From Apostichopus japonicus (taxonomy: Eukaryota; Echinodermata; Holothuroidea; Aspidochirotida; Stichopodidae), in assembly GCF_037975245.1 (NCBI RefSeq), contig NC_092578.1, forward strand, positions 6,119,001 through 6,183,000: DNA of 64,000 nucleotides, given 5' to 3'. How positions within the stretch are numbered: the first letter of the stretch is position 1; each line of letters opens with the position of its first letter. The position numbers were made by a program, and so were the translations under genes. The notes under the pieces were generated by a model. The model was not told the DNA's origin and ran no database searches. It saw only the letters and a program-made list of their open reading frames with translations. This document shows, one piece after another, positions 36,263 through 49,620 of this stretch.

Positions 36263-36462
36263 TGTACCCAACAGTTTATCCCTGGTAACTGGTCACACTC
36301 ACACACCAAAGTATGTGCAATTTAAATAGGGGGGGGTAATACAGTTCCCCCACATCTACGTGTTCCCGAGGGACTTCCCAAGGGGTGGTGCAACCACAAT
36401 TGGCACAACTATATAAAGTTCACCTCCTAGATCCCCATTTAAACATCATCTAGGTGAGGTTT
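36263..36462 (+). repeat. Dispersed repeat family B, copy 2
   Basis: Same blocks as at 12.0 kb (GGTAACTGGTCACACTCACA then CACCAAAGTATGTGCA, CACATCTACGTGTTCCC, GGGACTTCCC, GCAACCACAA, CCCCATTTAAACATC). It lies in the intron after the last visible ERG exon. Confidence 0.65.
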
Positions 36463-37004
36463 TTTTTTATGATCGTGATTGATATAACATGTAGGTCAGA
36501 GGTAACTTCTCCTCGTTCCACATTTATACTTGATATCATGATCCATCTTTCTATCAACGAATCGGCGATTCATTGCTGCGACCTTCACTGAGAGACTGAC
36601 TAAGCTAATTCATTAAATATTAACAACCTTGAACAAAAGGGATACATTTGAATACTTCATGAGCAGCGGTAGAGACATTTTCCAGATCATAAAAATTGTA
36701 ATATCTGCAAGCTAGCTTCCTCAATGGGCTCTCCTTTTCATATAATATTAGTTGGCCGAAATGTGTTGCAGTCTCATAATTTTTGGTTTGGAACAACAGA
36801 TATGCAGTATTTGAAATTATCATTACTCTTTGTAAGCAGACCGGCTTCAAGGTTGATAAATGAGCCATACATGTACTACTGTATGATGATGATAATTCAC
36901 ATTGCTCAGAGTTCAAATGTTCTTGTAATGGTAATGACGAGCTCTCAAAATATGCTCTGTCATTTACCCTTATCCTTCATGTATATGATTCTTGGCAAAT
37001 GTTT

Positions 37005-37420
37005 AAGTGGGTGGTCCAGTCGTTCGAGAGGAGGACATTTCTGTTCGGAGAACCAAAATCAGCTTTTGCAGATCGTCCAGTGGACAACTAGTTGTGTACA
37101 TCAAAATTCAGATCGCATTGTAACTAAATACCCCCAAATATCTGAAATGACAAATTGGTCTCACCCTCCATGAATTGGACATACTGATATTAAACAAAAA
37201 CTTATGGTAGGCCTATGATTTACCGGAAGTAGAAGCTGGTGTTCTATTCACCAAACTTTCACATCCCCCCTCTTTTACAGTGTGCATAGTGGTTGTTATT
37301 TTGCTATCTTGTTACATTTTGCCGGACAAGGCAATTTTCTGTTCAGACAACCAAAAAATAAGAACTAGTTCTCCTAGGGACAACCAGACAAAATACCTAG
37401 AAATTTTGCCCTGTTATCCC
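37005..37420 (+). repeat. Dispersed 'ACAACCA' repeat, copy 2
   Basis: Blocks in the same order as at 20.4 kb (GAACCAAAATCAG, ACCCCCAAATA, TCACCCTCCAT, TTACAGTG, CAGACAACCAAA, GGGACAACCAGACAAAAT, TTGCCCTGTTA). It lies about 0.9 kb downstream of the last visible ERG exon, in the presumed next intron. Confidence 0.65.
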
Positions 37421-40400
37421 ATCAATATTTTGTTCTGGTTACTTCAGAATGAGAGATTTGTACTCTTAAAGGTCTGGAAACAATTTGCACACTAGAAGCA
37501 ATGGAAAATTTCCCTATATTTTTCGCTCATGTGTTCTGCTGTGTGATTGAGGTAAATAGATGAAACATTTCATGAAAGTGCTACATAATCCACAAATGAT
37601 AAATATCGATACAGCAAATTTAATTGCTCTTTGTAATCACTGTAGGATGAACTTACAGTAAACAGGTGTTTTACATTTAAAAATGGCAACTTAAGTGTCT
37701 TACAATGCAAGTACAAATAAAGGCATTAAGACAGCACACACAACAATCATACAAAACCTAATTTCTTCATGTCAATTATCTGTAGAATTCAGGAGTAAAA
37801 TAATCAACGTCCACATATTACCACAATCGATCATTATGCAACTTCGGAAAATGCATTGCTCAAACTTGGGAGTATGCTAGTGTAGAACACGTTCTATGGT
37901 ACCCCCCCCCCCCCAATAGGCTGCATTATTGTTTTTATAGATATACAAATATAGGAGTGGGCATGACTATAATAGGAATATTATGATTACAATCCATTTA
38001 TCCTTTTGTTTTTAATTTATAACAGGGGGGGGCAATGGGGGAAGTGGTAGAGGCATGTGCCGAGCCGATGTGAGCCTGCAACTTTGACAGGACAGTGTCA
38101 TGCATGATTAACAATCTTAAACTAAACATTCATCCTTCCCAGTGATGGTGTTAAAAAAAAAGTATGAAAAATGAAATGGAGGACAAAGAAAACGGAGAGA
38201 GAAAAATTGCAGGAGAGATCTGAAACTCCTGAGTGATGATAGCCAGAGTCAGTTAAGGGTAGAAGTTAATTAAGTTTAGATTAGAAAACAAAAGAAGAAC
38301 ATTGCAGCCTACTCCCTCGGTAATAACAGAGATAACGAAAAATTAATGAAACTTCGTTACAGCCATTTCTGATATTCTAGAACAGCGAGGTGAGTTCTTT
38401 GCGATCTGTGATGTCTTGATTTACGTTTGATCGTAACAAGTATCATAGTTTACGGTGTAAAGCAGCTGACTGCTTGCATGGTGCTGGTTTTTGGTTTTCT
38501 AACTTGCCTGAACATTCAGTTACACAAATTCGTAAACTTAGTGTAACATCGTTACAAAAAGGTTAAATACTTTACGAAACTTTAAAACAACTGATAATAC
38601 ATAATAAAAAAAATAATAAAAAAATATAAAGAAAAGCAAGAGAACCTTCAGAACTGCTACACAAAATTTGCAAAACTAAGTAATTTCCCTCCTTTACGGT
38701 TTCAAGTTTCAGGTAAAAGGTGCTCTTGTGTGCTTATGTTGAAGTACTTGTTTTGAAGACTATTCACTTTAAATATGTTTAACTTCAAATGGAAACTCTA
38801 ATTGTTTTCTCTGAACAACACCATATTGCTCCAAATGTGTATGTATTAGCATACATCTCAAAAATATTAAAAGCAATGAGAAATTGGGGATTTGAAAAAA
38901 TGAAGAGGTAAGTGTGTTTGTGATGAGCAATCATTTCTTATTCTACCATTTTTAACATCAAGACATCTGAAACATATTTCATCAAGTTCTTCTTCAGAAT
39001 ATTCTTCCTTTCTGACGAGTTTTAAGCTCAATTAAAACTTGACAGCTAATTGAAGATAACGAACACACTAACGTTTTGACCTTGCACATGTTCGTAACGC
39101 TTTCCGATCACTCACGAAACATAGCGATCGTTTCGCAGTACGTCTAATCTCTGTCTAACGATTTTCATCCCTTAAATCACACCTAAAATCTACCAAGATC
39201 ATATGTCCCTCTACTGTTTCTACTAAGCTATCTTTTTGTTTATGTCTGGGTTGAATGATTAACAGGTGCTAAATGGTAAAGCTTGAATGCGGCTGATTCA
39301 CACTGACCCGTCTCTTGAGTGGTCCTAGGTATAGTATTTATTACTGTTGGAGAATATATATCAAGAGATTCTGGATGAATTGGAAAAGCAAAAGGCTCTT
39401 TGCTGGTATTTTATTCAGAGAGAGATATTTCTCTGCAGTAGACCTACTAGACCCTATAGGTATATATATATATGTAACAACATCTTCATGGCTAAGCTAG
39501 GTGAAAGTTGCACACGTGCAACTGCACGGCGAAAAGTCATATTTATCTCTCTCTCCATCTCTCTCTCTCAACCTCTCTAACTTGAATGTGACAATTTTTA
39601 GGTAATATTTGTTGCATTTTCCTGCCCGATACTGCAGTACAATTAATCCCAGCTGTGAAATTTATTTTTTGACTTTTCTAAAAAAATTATTTTGTCATAT
39701 CTTGCATTTTCTTTGGTACAGTTTCATCAAATTATATCAATGAATAATTCTCTTTAATCGCAAGAAGCAAACTAAGCCACAAACTTGTGTTAGTACCGGG
39801 TTGGAGATAATTTCTTAAGAGGGAGGGGCACGGCATTGGTAATGTTATTCAACTTCAAAGGGAAATGATGGTCCAAATTTAAACTCTCAAAGGGCAGTTA
39901 ATCACTCGTGATTTTTTGCTCGACAATGTGTTCCGAGAACAAAAAAGAAATACAGACTGACGATTAATGCAAGAGTGCCCAGAATCAATTACATATTGGG
40001 CCAACTGTTTTTTCCTTTTTTTCCCCTTTTTTTTTCTTCCTGATATCTCATAAGGTTATAGACTAGAGGTGTGGTGTTAGATAGTTTAACCATTTGTAAA
40101 ATTAAAGAAACTGTTTGAGCCCACTTTGGAATAAATATAAGAATTTTTATATTTTATGTTGATAATTATTGCTAAGATTCAAGGTGAAAATGTCATAATC
40201 AGGAACCACTGTTGTGAAATGTAGTCAGACTTTCAAACCTTTAACGACGGTATCGGCCTGTAAACTCAAAGGAGTTTTCGATCTCAAGGGAGCTATTCTT
40301 TTTGAAAATAATTATAAGGAAGTATTCTAGTTTTTTTTTAACATTGTCAAGAAATTCAACCAATCCGACATATAAATCATAATCGCACACTGTATATAGT

Positions 40401-40776
40401 GTTAGTTAGATATATAGCCGTAAGCTCTGTTTCCATCCTCGGCACGTATACATAATTAGATACTGCATGTATGCATAGATAGGTTGGGATTTGCCGCCTG
40501 TTTATGTGATGCAAGCTAGCTAAATTATTCATGCCATCAACATGTCGTGATTTACTGCTGCTGCTGTTACTACAGCAGGCAAAAGTATGACTTTGTATTA
40601 ACTGGACCGTAAAAATGTATGTAATCAAGCTATGGTTTTCTCATACTTATGAAAGCTGAAAGCCAGCTCACATGATCATATCAGTAACTTGGACATTTGA
40701 CTGAGAAAGATAAAATAGATGAAAAGATATTACTTAACTGGGCTAATCCACTCATTTTACAACTTTTGTTGATTTT

Positions 40777-40820
40777 GGCGCTATATAAATGTCTTCTGAT
40801 TGATTGATTGATTGATTGAC
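40777..40820 (+). repeat. LINE/SINE 3' tail, (ATTG)n
   Basis: GGCGCTATATAAATGTCTTC runs directly into GATTGATTGATTGATTGATT. The 'gcgctatataaatgt' plus short tandem tail is a common 3' end of CR1/L2-type LINEs and their SINEs in marine invertebrates (family knowledge). The upstream body was not recognised. Confidence 0.55.
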
Positions 40821-41507
40821 TCATCTAGTCGTAACTTATCCTGAAAATGATTGAAAAGATGTATACTTTTCAATATAAAATGTACGTGCAAAATTTTAAA
40901 AAATTAATTAAAAAGAGAGATAAAATTGATCTGAATATGCAGCAAGAGTGAATTCAGTGAAATAGTACAGGTAAGAACCTTTACATAATGTTGATAACCT
41001 ACCAACACATGTATTCATATGTAATGAATACATTCTGTCTAATATGAAGTGTGCGAATATAGTTGCATAAAACTAAAAGCGTGTAGAATCAGTATATGAC
41101 TGTATACTTGACACAATTAAGCCTGTCCCAGATTTTGGCATTTGTTCACTATTAAAGCAAAAATAATGCATTGACATTAAAAAAGAATTTATTCCCAGCT
41201 GGTATAAGCATTATCTTATATGACATATTCCAGTGTACAAATACCCTATAGAGTACAATGTTTCAGTAATTTGGAATAAATTTAATGAAATTTGAAGAAA
41301 TATGAATATTTCAATCCACTTTTTTGGCATCTGTTTCTGACTGCATGTTCACAAACTAGAACACTGTAACATGGTATTGAAGGATGAATGACAGGAATGA
41401 AGGACATAGATTAATATCTGATTTCTCACAGATGAGTAGGCAACAAATATAGATTTATTCAGTTTTATTGATCAACTGTATGTATCTATACAACATCTAG
41501 ATACACA

Positions 41508-41530
41508 TACACACACACACACACATACAT
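41508..41530. repeat. (AC)n microsatellite
   Basis: ACACATACACACACACACAC followed by TATATGTATATATAT sequence to about 41560. Confidence 0.85.
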
Positions 41531-44283
41531 GTATATACAAATATATGTATATATATATATGCTTTTTATATATTTATACAGATAGATAAAAAATATATCT
41601 TTGTATGTGTCTGTGTATATCCGAACAGATTTGAGGTTGGATTGTTGTAGGTTGGGTTTAAATTGTTTAATAATGAATACAAAGGTTCTTGATATGGAAA
41701 CTGCTTTTCATCTTTGTTTATGTAGCAAATTTGGCCTGTTACCATAGCAATGTACTATTCAGTATCAGATACACGATATGTCTTGCAATATGCAATGTAC
41801 ATTGGATAATTTGTATATATGTTTAAAAGTATAAAATTGAGACTATAATGATTAGATAATCTGAAATATTTGTAATTTAATCATACTCTGCGATGAATCA
41901 ATTGTGAAATGAATAGTGCCCTGATGCATCAGGTGCACTACATTAAATATTATGAATATTTATGCCCAAAGTTCATCACTTCTGTGCAACAATGAACATG
42001 TCATAATATATTCCGCATACATAACATTTAATGTGTGTAAATTCAAACATGTTTCTTAAAAGTTTTGGTAAACAGGCGACAAGAATGCAACATAAAATCC
42101 TGCTTTGAAATTCTACGTTCTCTTTTGTTAGAAAATCATTGGATCTGTGATATATTTAACATTGCTCGGTCCTCACTTACCTGTCTCCACACACTGAAAG
42201 CATTCCTGTCGTACCTCGTCTGTTGCACCTGTTCCATATATTACACAGTGTCCAAAGCTTATTGGGAACGTACGTAGGCTCAGTGTAAACATGCAACAGA
42301 TCCAATACTCTTCATTACCTTCCTCAAATCTGCGAATACTGGAAATTAAGGAGGTGTTGACAGATAACCAGCAAGCTGTACCTAGAAACAGATCACTTGT
42401 TGAATCACTAGGAGAGATTTAGGATTGTCAGCTTATAACTGCATATAGTCTTGTTTAAAACTTTGAGGAAAGTTGTCTAAGTTGCCTTTTTTTGCAAATT
42501 TAAAAAAAAGGAAAGTCCATTTAGTAGTTTTGTTTATTTTACACTTGTAGTTGGTCTTAATACCTACCCCTCTTTTTCTGATGACACAGCTATACACTTC
42601 AAACATTTTTATTTCTTTTATTTGTTTAATACTGTGGCTGATAATGGCTTTTGGAAGACTATACTAAATTTAGTTGTAAATAACTCATTCTGTCTGTTAT
42701 CACATGAGATATCTTGCTGAGGAAAGTTACTGTAAAAGCATCCCACATATGGAGGTTAACAAAGTTCAGTGTTACTTTAATATGTACCAGAAGAAGCCAT
42801 CAAAGCCGCTAGCTATATCCAGGGACGAATCTCTGTGATGGATGCCTGGCAAGAAAGAAAGAAGTTTTACAAAATAATGTTTCAGATTGAAATAAATTAT
42901 GCTGCCTTCATTTAATTTTATCAGTTGATTATAGAAATTGCTCAAAAACCCATGACATGTCATTATTCAGCTCCTGGCTGTGCAAATTTTATCTCCTAAT
43001 GGGGGCAAACATAAATTATGGGATAACGTGTTTAAGCATAGATGAATATTTTTTGGTTATTTTGGATGAAAATGATACTGCACTCTGCCATTAACTTTGG
43101 CATTTGCATTTCTTTTGTTCGAGATGCATTTTCTGATTTTGACCTATTTTCATTAAGACTGTATTCAGTTAAATACCTTTCAGTTACATACGGAAAGAAA
43201 GTTAACTTACATTTCAATCTTTTTTTACCATTCCATTCATGAATATGCATGAAGTTGAATAGAGAGGTATGGATGGGGTTTAAAGTATTTTTGCATTCTG
43301 TTTGATGTGAAAAGAACTAAAAACTTATTAGAAATTAAAACACTAGACCATTTATTGACAAGCATTGAAACCAGTAGTTGAAGATCTGCAACTTTTAGTT
43401 AGAAGCCTTTAAAAAAAATTTACCGAGCAAACTAATCCAAAAGAGACTAACAGTGGTTTCTTCTTTTGAAAAGTAAAGATTAGGATTAAAGAGTGTCATG
43501 GAATAAAAGACTATTTTGCTCAAAGTATAGTCTATATTCCCTATGTATTCACTATCAGTCTGTTCCTCAATGGTCAGTGTATAACACCTTTAAAGAACTT
43601 TGGAAATGATTTGAGTTTGATCGACCTTGACACTCCTTCGTGTCCGCTGGTATCTTTTCTACATAGATAATTACCTAATTTATTAATTTATTTTATTAAT
43701 TAATTAAACAATGTAACTGTGTGTGTTACTTCTGGAACACTTCCCTTAAAGTGAATCAGCATTGGCCAACAATTTTAGCATCTTAAAAAAGTGCCAAATT
43801 CCCCTAATGGAGAGTTTGACCTTCTTTGGGTATTCTGAGACATTTGTGGAAACGTGCTCAAGTTTTGACAAAGAAACATCTCGTTTAAGATACGTGACAA
43901 TGCTTGAGCATGATCGAGTGACCATTATCTAACTTTCTAGCATATGTTGTTTGATCCTTTCTCAGAAGAGTCTAAGTTTGAGATAATAGATCACACATTG
44001 CCATAGGTAGAACGTGTTCAATCCATCTACTTAGGATGCTACATAAGTGTACAAGTAAAAAAAAATGCTGGTAGAGGAATAGTGAAGATCTCCAATTGAT
44101 TGGTACCGCTTCCTCCTGGTGCAGTCTTCTCTGATATTCCAGACTTGATTGGTTAATTCATCAGATGTCAAACGGATGCAACGAAACCGATGATATATTG
44201 CAGCGTGATGATCATAATTAATTGTAATAAATTACTAACACTAATGCAGCCAGGAAAGGATAATGTCCACCAACAGTCTGCCA

Positions 44284-44953
44284 GCATGTACAAAGCTTCC
44301 AATCATGTAGGCCTACAAAGCAAAGTCATTTAGAAAGCTTGAAATTATGTAGGCCTAAAAAGCAAGATGCTTCAAATCATATACAAAACTTCTAATCATG
44401 TACAAAGCTTACCATTCATGCAGGCCTGTAAAGCTTGAAATAATGTTAAAATCTTGAAATAATGTAAAACACTTGTAATAATGTTAAAGCTTGAAATCAT
44501 GTGCAATGCTTCCAATCACATGCAAGCTTGAAAGCATGTAGAAAGTTTGAAATCATGAAGGCCTACAAAGGTTGAAATCATGTAAAAATTTGAAACCATG
44601 TAGAAAGCATGAAACCATGTGCAATGCTTCCACCTTCCAGTCATGTGCAAGCTTGAAATCATGTAGGGCCTAGAGAGTTTGAAGTCACGTAAGATGCTTG
44701 TAATCATGTAAAAAGCTTGGACTCATGTAAGAAGCTTGAAATCATGTGCAATGCTTCCAATCATGTGCAAGCTTGAAATCATGTAGTGCCTACAAAGTTT
44801 GAAGTATTGTAAGATGCTTGGAATAGCTTGAACATGACCAAAGCTTGAAATCATATATATATATACAAAGCTTGAAATCATATACAAAGCTTGAAATCAT
44901 ATTCAAAGCTTGAAATCATATTCAAAGCTTGAAATCCTGTAGGCCTACATGTA
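44284..44953. repeat. Degenerate minisatellite, ~18-20-bp unit (CATGTACAAAGCTTGAAAT)
   Basis: About 670 bp made almost only of variants of AAGCTTGAAATCATGT, with frequent GTAGGCCTACAAAG inserts. A longer higher-order block (ATCATGTGCAATGCTTCCAA, TCATGTGCAAGCTTGAAATC) recurs at about 44495, 44616 and 44732. Units near the right end are the most uniform (ATATTCAAAGCTTGAAATC repeated). Not coding. Confidence 0.92.
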
Positions 44954-46489
44954 AAACAAGTATAGCCACAGAGAACCAAAAAGCAAGATTGGTCAATGTG
45001 CTGGCTAGGCCAGAAGGTGCTCACGCCTAGGTCTTATTGGTCCACATACCTGATTAATGCAGATTAATGTTGAACGATGTTTTTCGCTTGCCAGGTGGAA
45101 ATGTTTCATGGCCTGGATTTGACCTGCCAGTCACATATTGAGAACCCCTGACCTGACCAATTTGCCAGGCCATGCCTCCCCAGGATTTTTATTGAGAGCA
45201 CAAAATAAAAATGGTATTCAAACTTGGCACATTGCTGTCACTTGGTTATTGCTCTGCCCTTACCTTTGAAGCTTTATTTCAATTTGTCAATTGTCATCTA
45301 TTAATTAGATATCAAGATCAGGGTTTCAACATTAAAAAAGTGGTACTTAAACTTAAAAAAGCTCTCAATTGCTCTTTATATTTCCAACTTCAGGGTAGTT
45401 GTAATGTCTCAATGTTCTGTCTGCAATTGATATATATATATTGTTTTCATTCTCACCACTTCTAGGACTTCTGTTTTAGTGATATGTATTCTTGGAAAGG
45501 TATTGAAATATAAATTTAAGCAAGTACCAATCCTACAGACTACCACTAATTATACAAGATTTAAAGATGGTTGTTTTAAATATATTTTTACGACAATTTT
45601 AAAAGTTTGAGATGTAACAAAAACAAATCCTATCCAAAACTACAAAGTAGTCATCAGTTTCATTTACACCTAATCCCCCCTCCCCCCCCCCCCACATCCC
45701 ACTTTATGACAGTATAGCTTTCTACTTTCTTTCTCTTCTTGATGAAAAATTATTTCCGTGCTTTCATCAAAAATTACTCTTACATTTATAACAGAAAATA
45801 CAATGTTCATTGTCAGTATCTTTCTGTAAGCTTCACTTTAGTTGAACCAAACATTCTTTTTCCTATTACCTGTGTTTCAGTGCATCATAGTTGGATGCAT
45901 GTTATTTTATATACTTGTAGAAAACGTCCAGGTATTGACTATTCCAGCACCCTGAACCGCAAAATTGCTCAAATAATAAAAGTCTAAATAAGTGCGTTCA
46001 CTCCGCCTAATTCCTTGAAGCATCATGTGTCCCCTCGCGTTGTCAAATCTGGGCTTTGAAAAGAGTGGTAAACCTGTTAAAAAACTCGGTGTGATACTGT
46101 GAAGGTAATCTGGTCAACACACTTTGGCGAAAACTTTTGTCACTTTTCGTTTCCACTACCGCAGAGAGAAATACTGGATTTTATCTTGTGTTCTGGCGTA
46201 AAGAAATCAAGAGAAAGTTAATACACCTCTTGAGGAGGAAATAAAAATGTTGACGTCATTGGTTTCGTGGTCATGAATGACGGTTAACTTAAAGTTAATA
46301 CAAACCCAATAATTACCATTCTTTTCTTTTTTGGTTTTTAAGGTAGTCTGTCATTAAAGATAGCTGAAAGGTGTGTTTTACAAGGACAAGAATTAGACAG
46401 CTATGCATGGGCTGAGTCATCATCAGTAGTGAAAACGTTAATTGCTATAGAATTCAGATTGATTTTGATGTGGTGGGTCTGTGCTAGGC
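44954..46489. other. No gene recognised
   Basis: A possible hAT-like right end TTGAGAACCCCTG occurs at about 45140-45152, without a matching left end. A C-run tract is at 45675-45694. ORFs at 45211 and 45739 are AT-driven. Confidence 0.45.
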
Positions 46490-46795
46490 ATATCGGGGCA
46501 AATTTTCAAGGATTTCTCTGGTTGTCCCTCGGATAACCATGCCTGACATTGGTTGTCCGAAAAGCGAGTTGATTGTCCGACAAAAGTGTAGCACAATAAC
46601 AATGGACCGATATGTCACTGTCGGATGAACACTGTAGGAGAGATGTTTAGCCAACTTTGAGTTTTATGGATGACTACAGTAATAGCTACATCAGTCATTA
46701 TCAATTCATATCGGTCATACAGTAAGGATCCATTGTGTATCATACGTATTCATGCCTTATTATGCATATATACCCATAATGTAGTAGTAAATCAT
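46490..46795 (-). repeat. Dispersed 'ACAACCA' repeat, minus strand, copy 3
   Basis: The reverse complement matches the right half of copies 1 and 2 (CATCTCTCCTACAGTGTTCA, CGGACAACCAA, GAGGGACAACCAGAGAAATC). It is followed on + by TATGGATGACTACAGTAATA and ACAGTAAGGATCCATTGTGT, a block also present at 6.35 kb. Confidence 0.65.
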
Positions 46796-48707
46796 AAGAA
46801 TACACATATTTTGTATGCACTTACAGTTCTCATACGACTACCCAAAAATGTGTAATACATGAATTGCAACCTTACGCATTACGAGTAGAACTCCTGTGAC
46901 AAATCTGATGCAGTACAGGTAGGATCCTTGCAATGTCATCTGCGAATTAATCAGGCCAAACATCCGGAGTCTCTGCATGCTAAGTTCTTTAATATCGCCG
47001 TCATTTCCTTTTGGGAAACATTTCACACTGTAGTTTTGAATTCTTTGCACACAACAATAGTACTATATGAGAGACAAAACTCAGAGCATCTAAAACTACT
47101 ATACAAACATTTGAACAATAAAGAATACCCTGCATACACATTAGGTCATCAATCAAATTTGAAATATTAAAGAAAAGATCAATTTTTCATTCCTCTCTTA
47201 ATACCAATGTCTCCGTAGTACCCTAACCTACAATCGTTGGCAGCACTGTGCCCTGATGACCTGCTTTAGGGTCACTTCCCTCTTGCTTATGAATGTACCA
47301 TTTAAAAATCTCTTAATCCGCTTTAGTCGGTAATTTGGTTTTGCATTCTTTGTGGGAGTTTTTTGAAGCCAGAATTTGGTGCTCGATATTCTAGTTGTGT
47401 TTGTAACTTTTGCCCTGTAGTTGAAACACATCAATATATGAGGTACCTACTATTCATTTGAGTTCAACATTGTTTGATTTGTTATTTTGAAAGTATCAAA
47501 ATGCAATTTGCATTGATGAACATCTAGGCTCTTCTACAAGTCTCTCACTGTTCCCCCTCCCCCTCTGACCTTCCCCATTATGTTGCTTTTCTTGGTGCTA
47601 ATGTGATTACATTGTGTTTCTTGTCCATGCATGTCCCCAGAGTATAACTGAGCTTGTTAATTGTCAAACTTTCTGGTCTAGTTCATCTCCATACCATGAT
47701 TAATTTTTGCTAAGAATGTTGGAACATTATAATCTCAGAGAAAGTATGTGTCCCTTTATGATAGCAACAAGTATGATACACAACAAATTGTATCATTGTA
47801 GATGTAAATTGCATTTGAAAGTTTTATGAACATAAAAAATCACAGGTTTTATAACTTAAATATTACAGTGATCAGTTAGTGTGAATTTAAAGATCCACTC
47901 ATCCTTACGCAACATTGCAATTTAAAACCATATAGGAACTTTTGTTGGTCTGGCAGATTTCAGAATATAGCAATAAAGACATATAATATAATAAATAAAA
48001 AAAAAGGAAACTTTTGGCTAGAATGGGATTTACACCAGTGAGCTCAAATTTACAAATCTAATATCTTCTTAAAGCAGCAGGCCCTTTTGGATCGAGTATA
48101 AATGTCTTCTTACCTTAGTCAATCCAAACTTGTTGCATGCTACAGAAATGTCATGAAAGATGTTAATATACTCTGTTATAAAGCAGTTCTTTGAATTAGC
48201 TTGGTTAAGTTGGCTACTTTAGACCCTCATAGTGTCTTGAAGAGTTAAGTAACTGTCTGCCCCCCTTCTTCATCCCCCTTCCCCTCCACACGATAAAAGA
48301 AAAAATAAATATGAAGCAGAAAGGACTAAAAAAACATTGATTTAAGTTGACCTTTTTTTACTAGCAATTACTGTATTTGGATTCTGTGCTTTTTGCCTAA
48401 TTTTTCAAAAGTCTATGAGTTTGTACGGTCTGCAAATTAGCACTGTTTGAAGGAGCTATTGCATGCCATCATATGTTCATGTCCATAATTAACAGTCGGG
48501 TATATTCTTCTATACCGAGAGAAAAAAATACAAAATTATGTTTGACATTCACACTGCGATCTCCAGTTTTACTCTCTATTTTTCTTTTACCATTCAATGC
48601 TTCTTTCAGCAAGTAATATTTCATTCTGAGGTTAGTCAAGATTTTAGTTTCTAAGTGTAGTGATAAGTTTATGGTTAACGCTCTCGGCTTGATAAAGCTC
48701 AGACACA

Positions 48708-48740
48708 GGGGTGGGGGATGGGGGGGGGTCTGTGGGGGAT
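48708..48740 (+). repeat. G-run tract
   Basis: GGGGTGGGGGATGGGGGGGG then TCTGTGGGGGATG; four G runs of four or more in about 33 bp. Confidence 0.7.
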
Positions 48741-49160
48741 GCTAAGCTTGCCAGCAGGGTTTCTAATCCTTGAATGAACTATTCCAAAATTTTAAGCCAA
48801 AGAGCTGCAAGTCGCAGTGTAATAATACATCATCTATTTTTATTAACAAGACTGGGCAAGCTCACTCAGTGTGTATTGCTATATTTTATGCGTTTTTGTT
48901 GTTGTTTTAATTTCACCCACAGGATTTACGTTCATGTGTTTACAATTCTGTGTTACCCATCGTGCCTTTTTGTAGAGGAATAAATGTCATGTGTGTATAT
49001 ATCGTAAGTAATAATTCTAATTAAAACCGTGGATGCCATTTTGAGACATGAAATTGTGACAAATTTCAGCTCAGTTTTAAGTTTTTCATGAGATGAACAT
49101 TTAAGGGAACAGAATTAACTCATTTTACAGGAAGACCTTGTTTATCTGAAGTAAAAATTA

Positions 49161-49180
49161 TCTCTCTCTCTCTCTCTTAC
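49161..49180. repeat. (TC)n microsatellite
   Basis: TCTCTCTCTCTCTCTCTTAC. Confidence 0.8.
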
Positions 49181-49543
49181 CAATTTTATTTTTTATTATG
49201 AAAAAAACAAATTATATACATTTTTTATCTCTAATAATAGAGAAAAGTAATTTGAAAATTGAAGTAAAAATAACTCATGTGTTGATAACTATGAGTTTTG
49301 ATAATCATAGTGTTAAAATATTCATGGCAGTCAATAGATCTTGTTATACTGTCGACTTTTGTCTTCCTTACAGCATCATAACATGGATCAGTATGATCAG
49401 CATAAGATGTGTCTCTGGGGGAAATGTCGCTTTACAAACCAAACTGTTTGTTTACTTTAAGATATGAAGGTGTCTGGGTTACTACTCATATAAACTATTC
49501 AGATTTTCTTTGTTTCGTAATTATATACAATTTTCTCTTCTAG

Positions 49544-49620
49544 CAGCCCCCCTCTTTGAGTGGGGGGAGAGGGTATGTTAGGAATTTTCTAATCTGATGC
49601 AACATGATATTGCTAAACAA
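49544..49620. repeat. Possible related fragment (GGAATTTTCT..GATGCAACATG)
   Basis: CTTTGAGTGGGGGGAGAGGG then GGAATTTTCTAATCTGATGC and AACATGATATTGCT; similar to 28.04-28.09 kb. Confidence 0.35.

Larger units (their letters stand above)
37421..44283. other. No gene recognised (presumed ERG intron)
   Basis: AT-rich unique sequence with a C run (37903-37914), the LINE/SINE tail at 40.78 kb and an AC/AT microsatellite at 41.5 kb. No channel exon recognised. Confidence 0.5.

Noticed and set aside
44284-44953. CRISPR-like array
   Set aside because: Units are degenerate and contiguous with no regular spacers; this is a eukaryotic minisatellite.
45121-45160. TTGAGAACCCCTG as the right end of a hAT element
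   Set aside because: No matching left terminus or 8-bp duplication could be found nearby.
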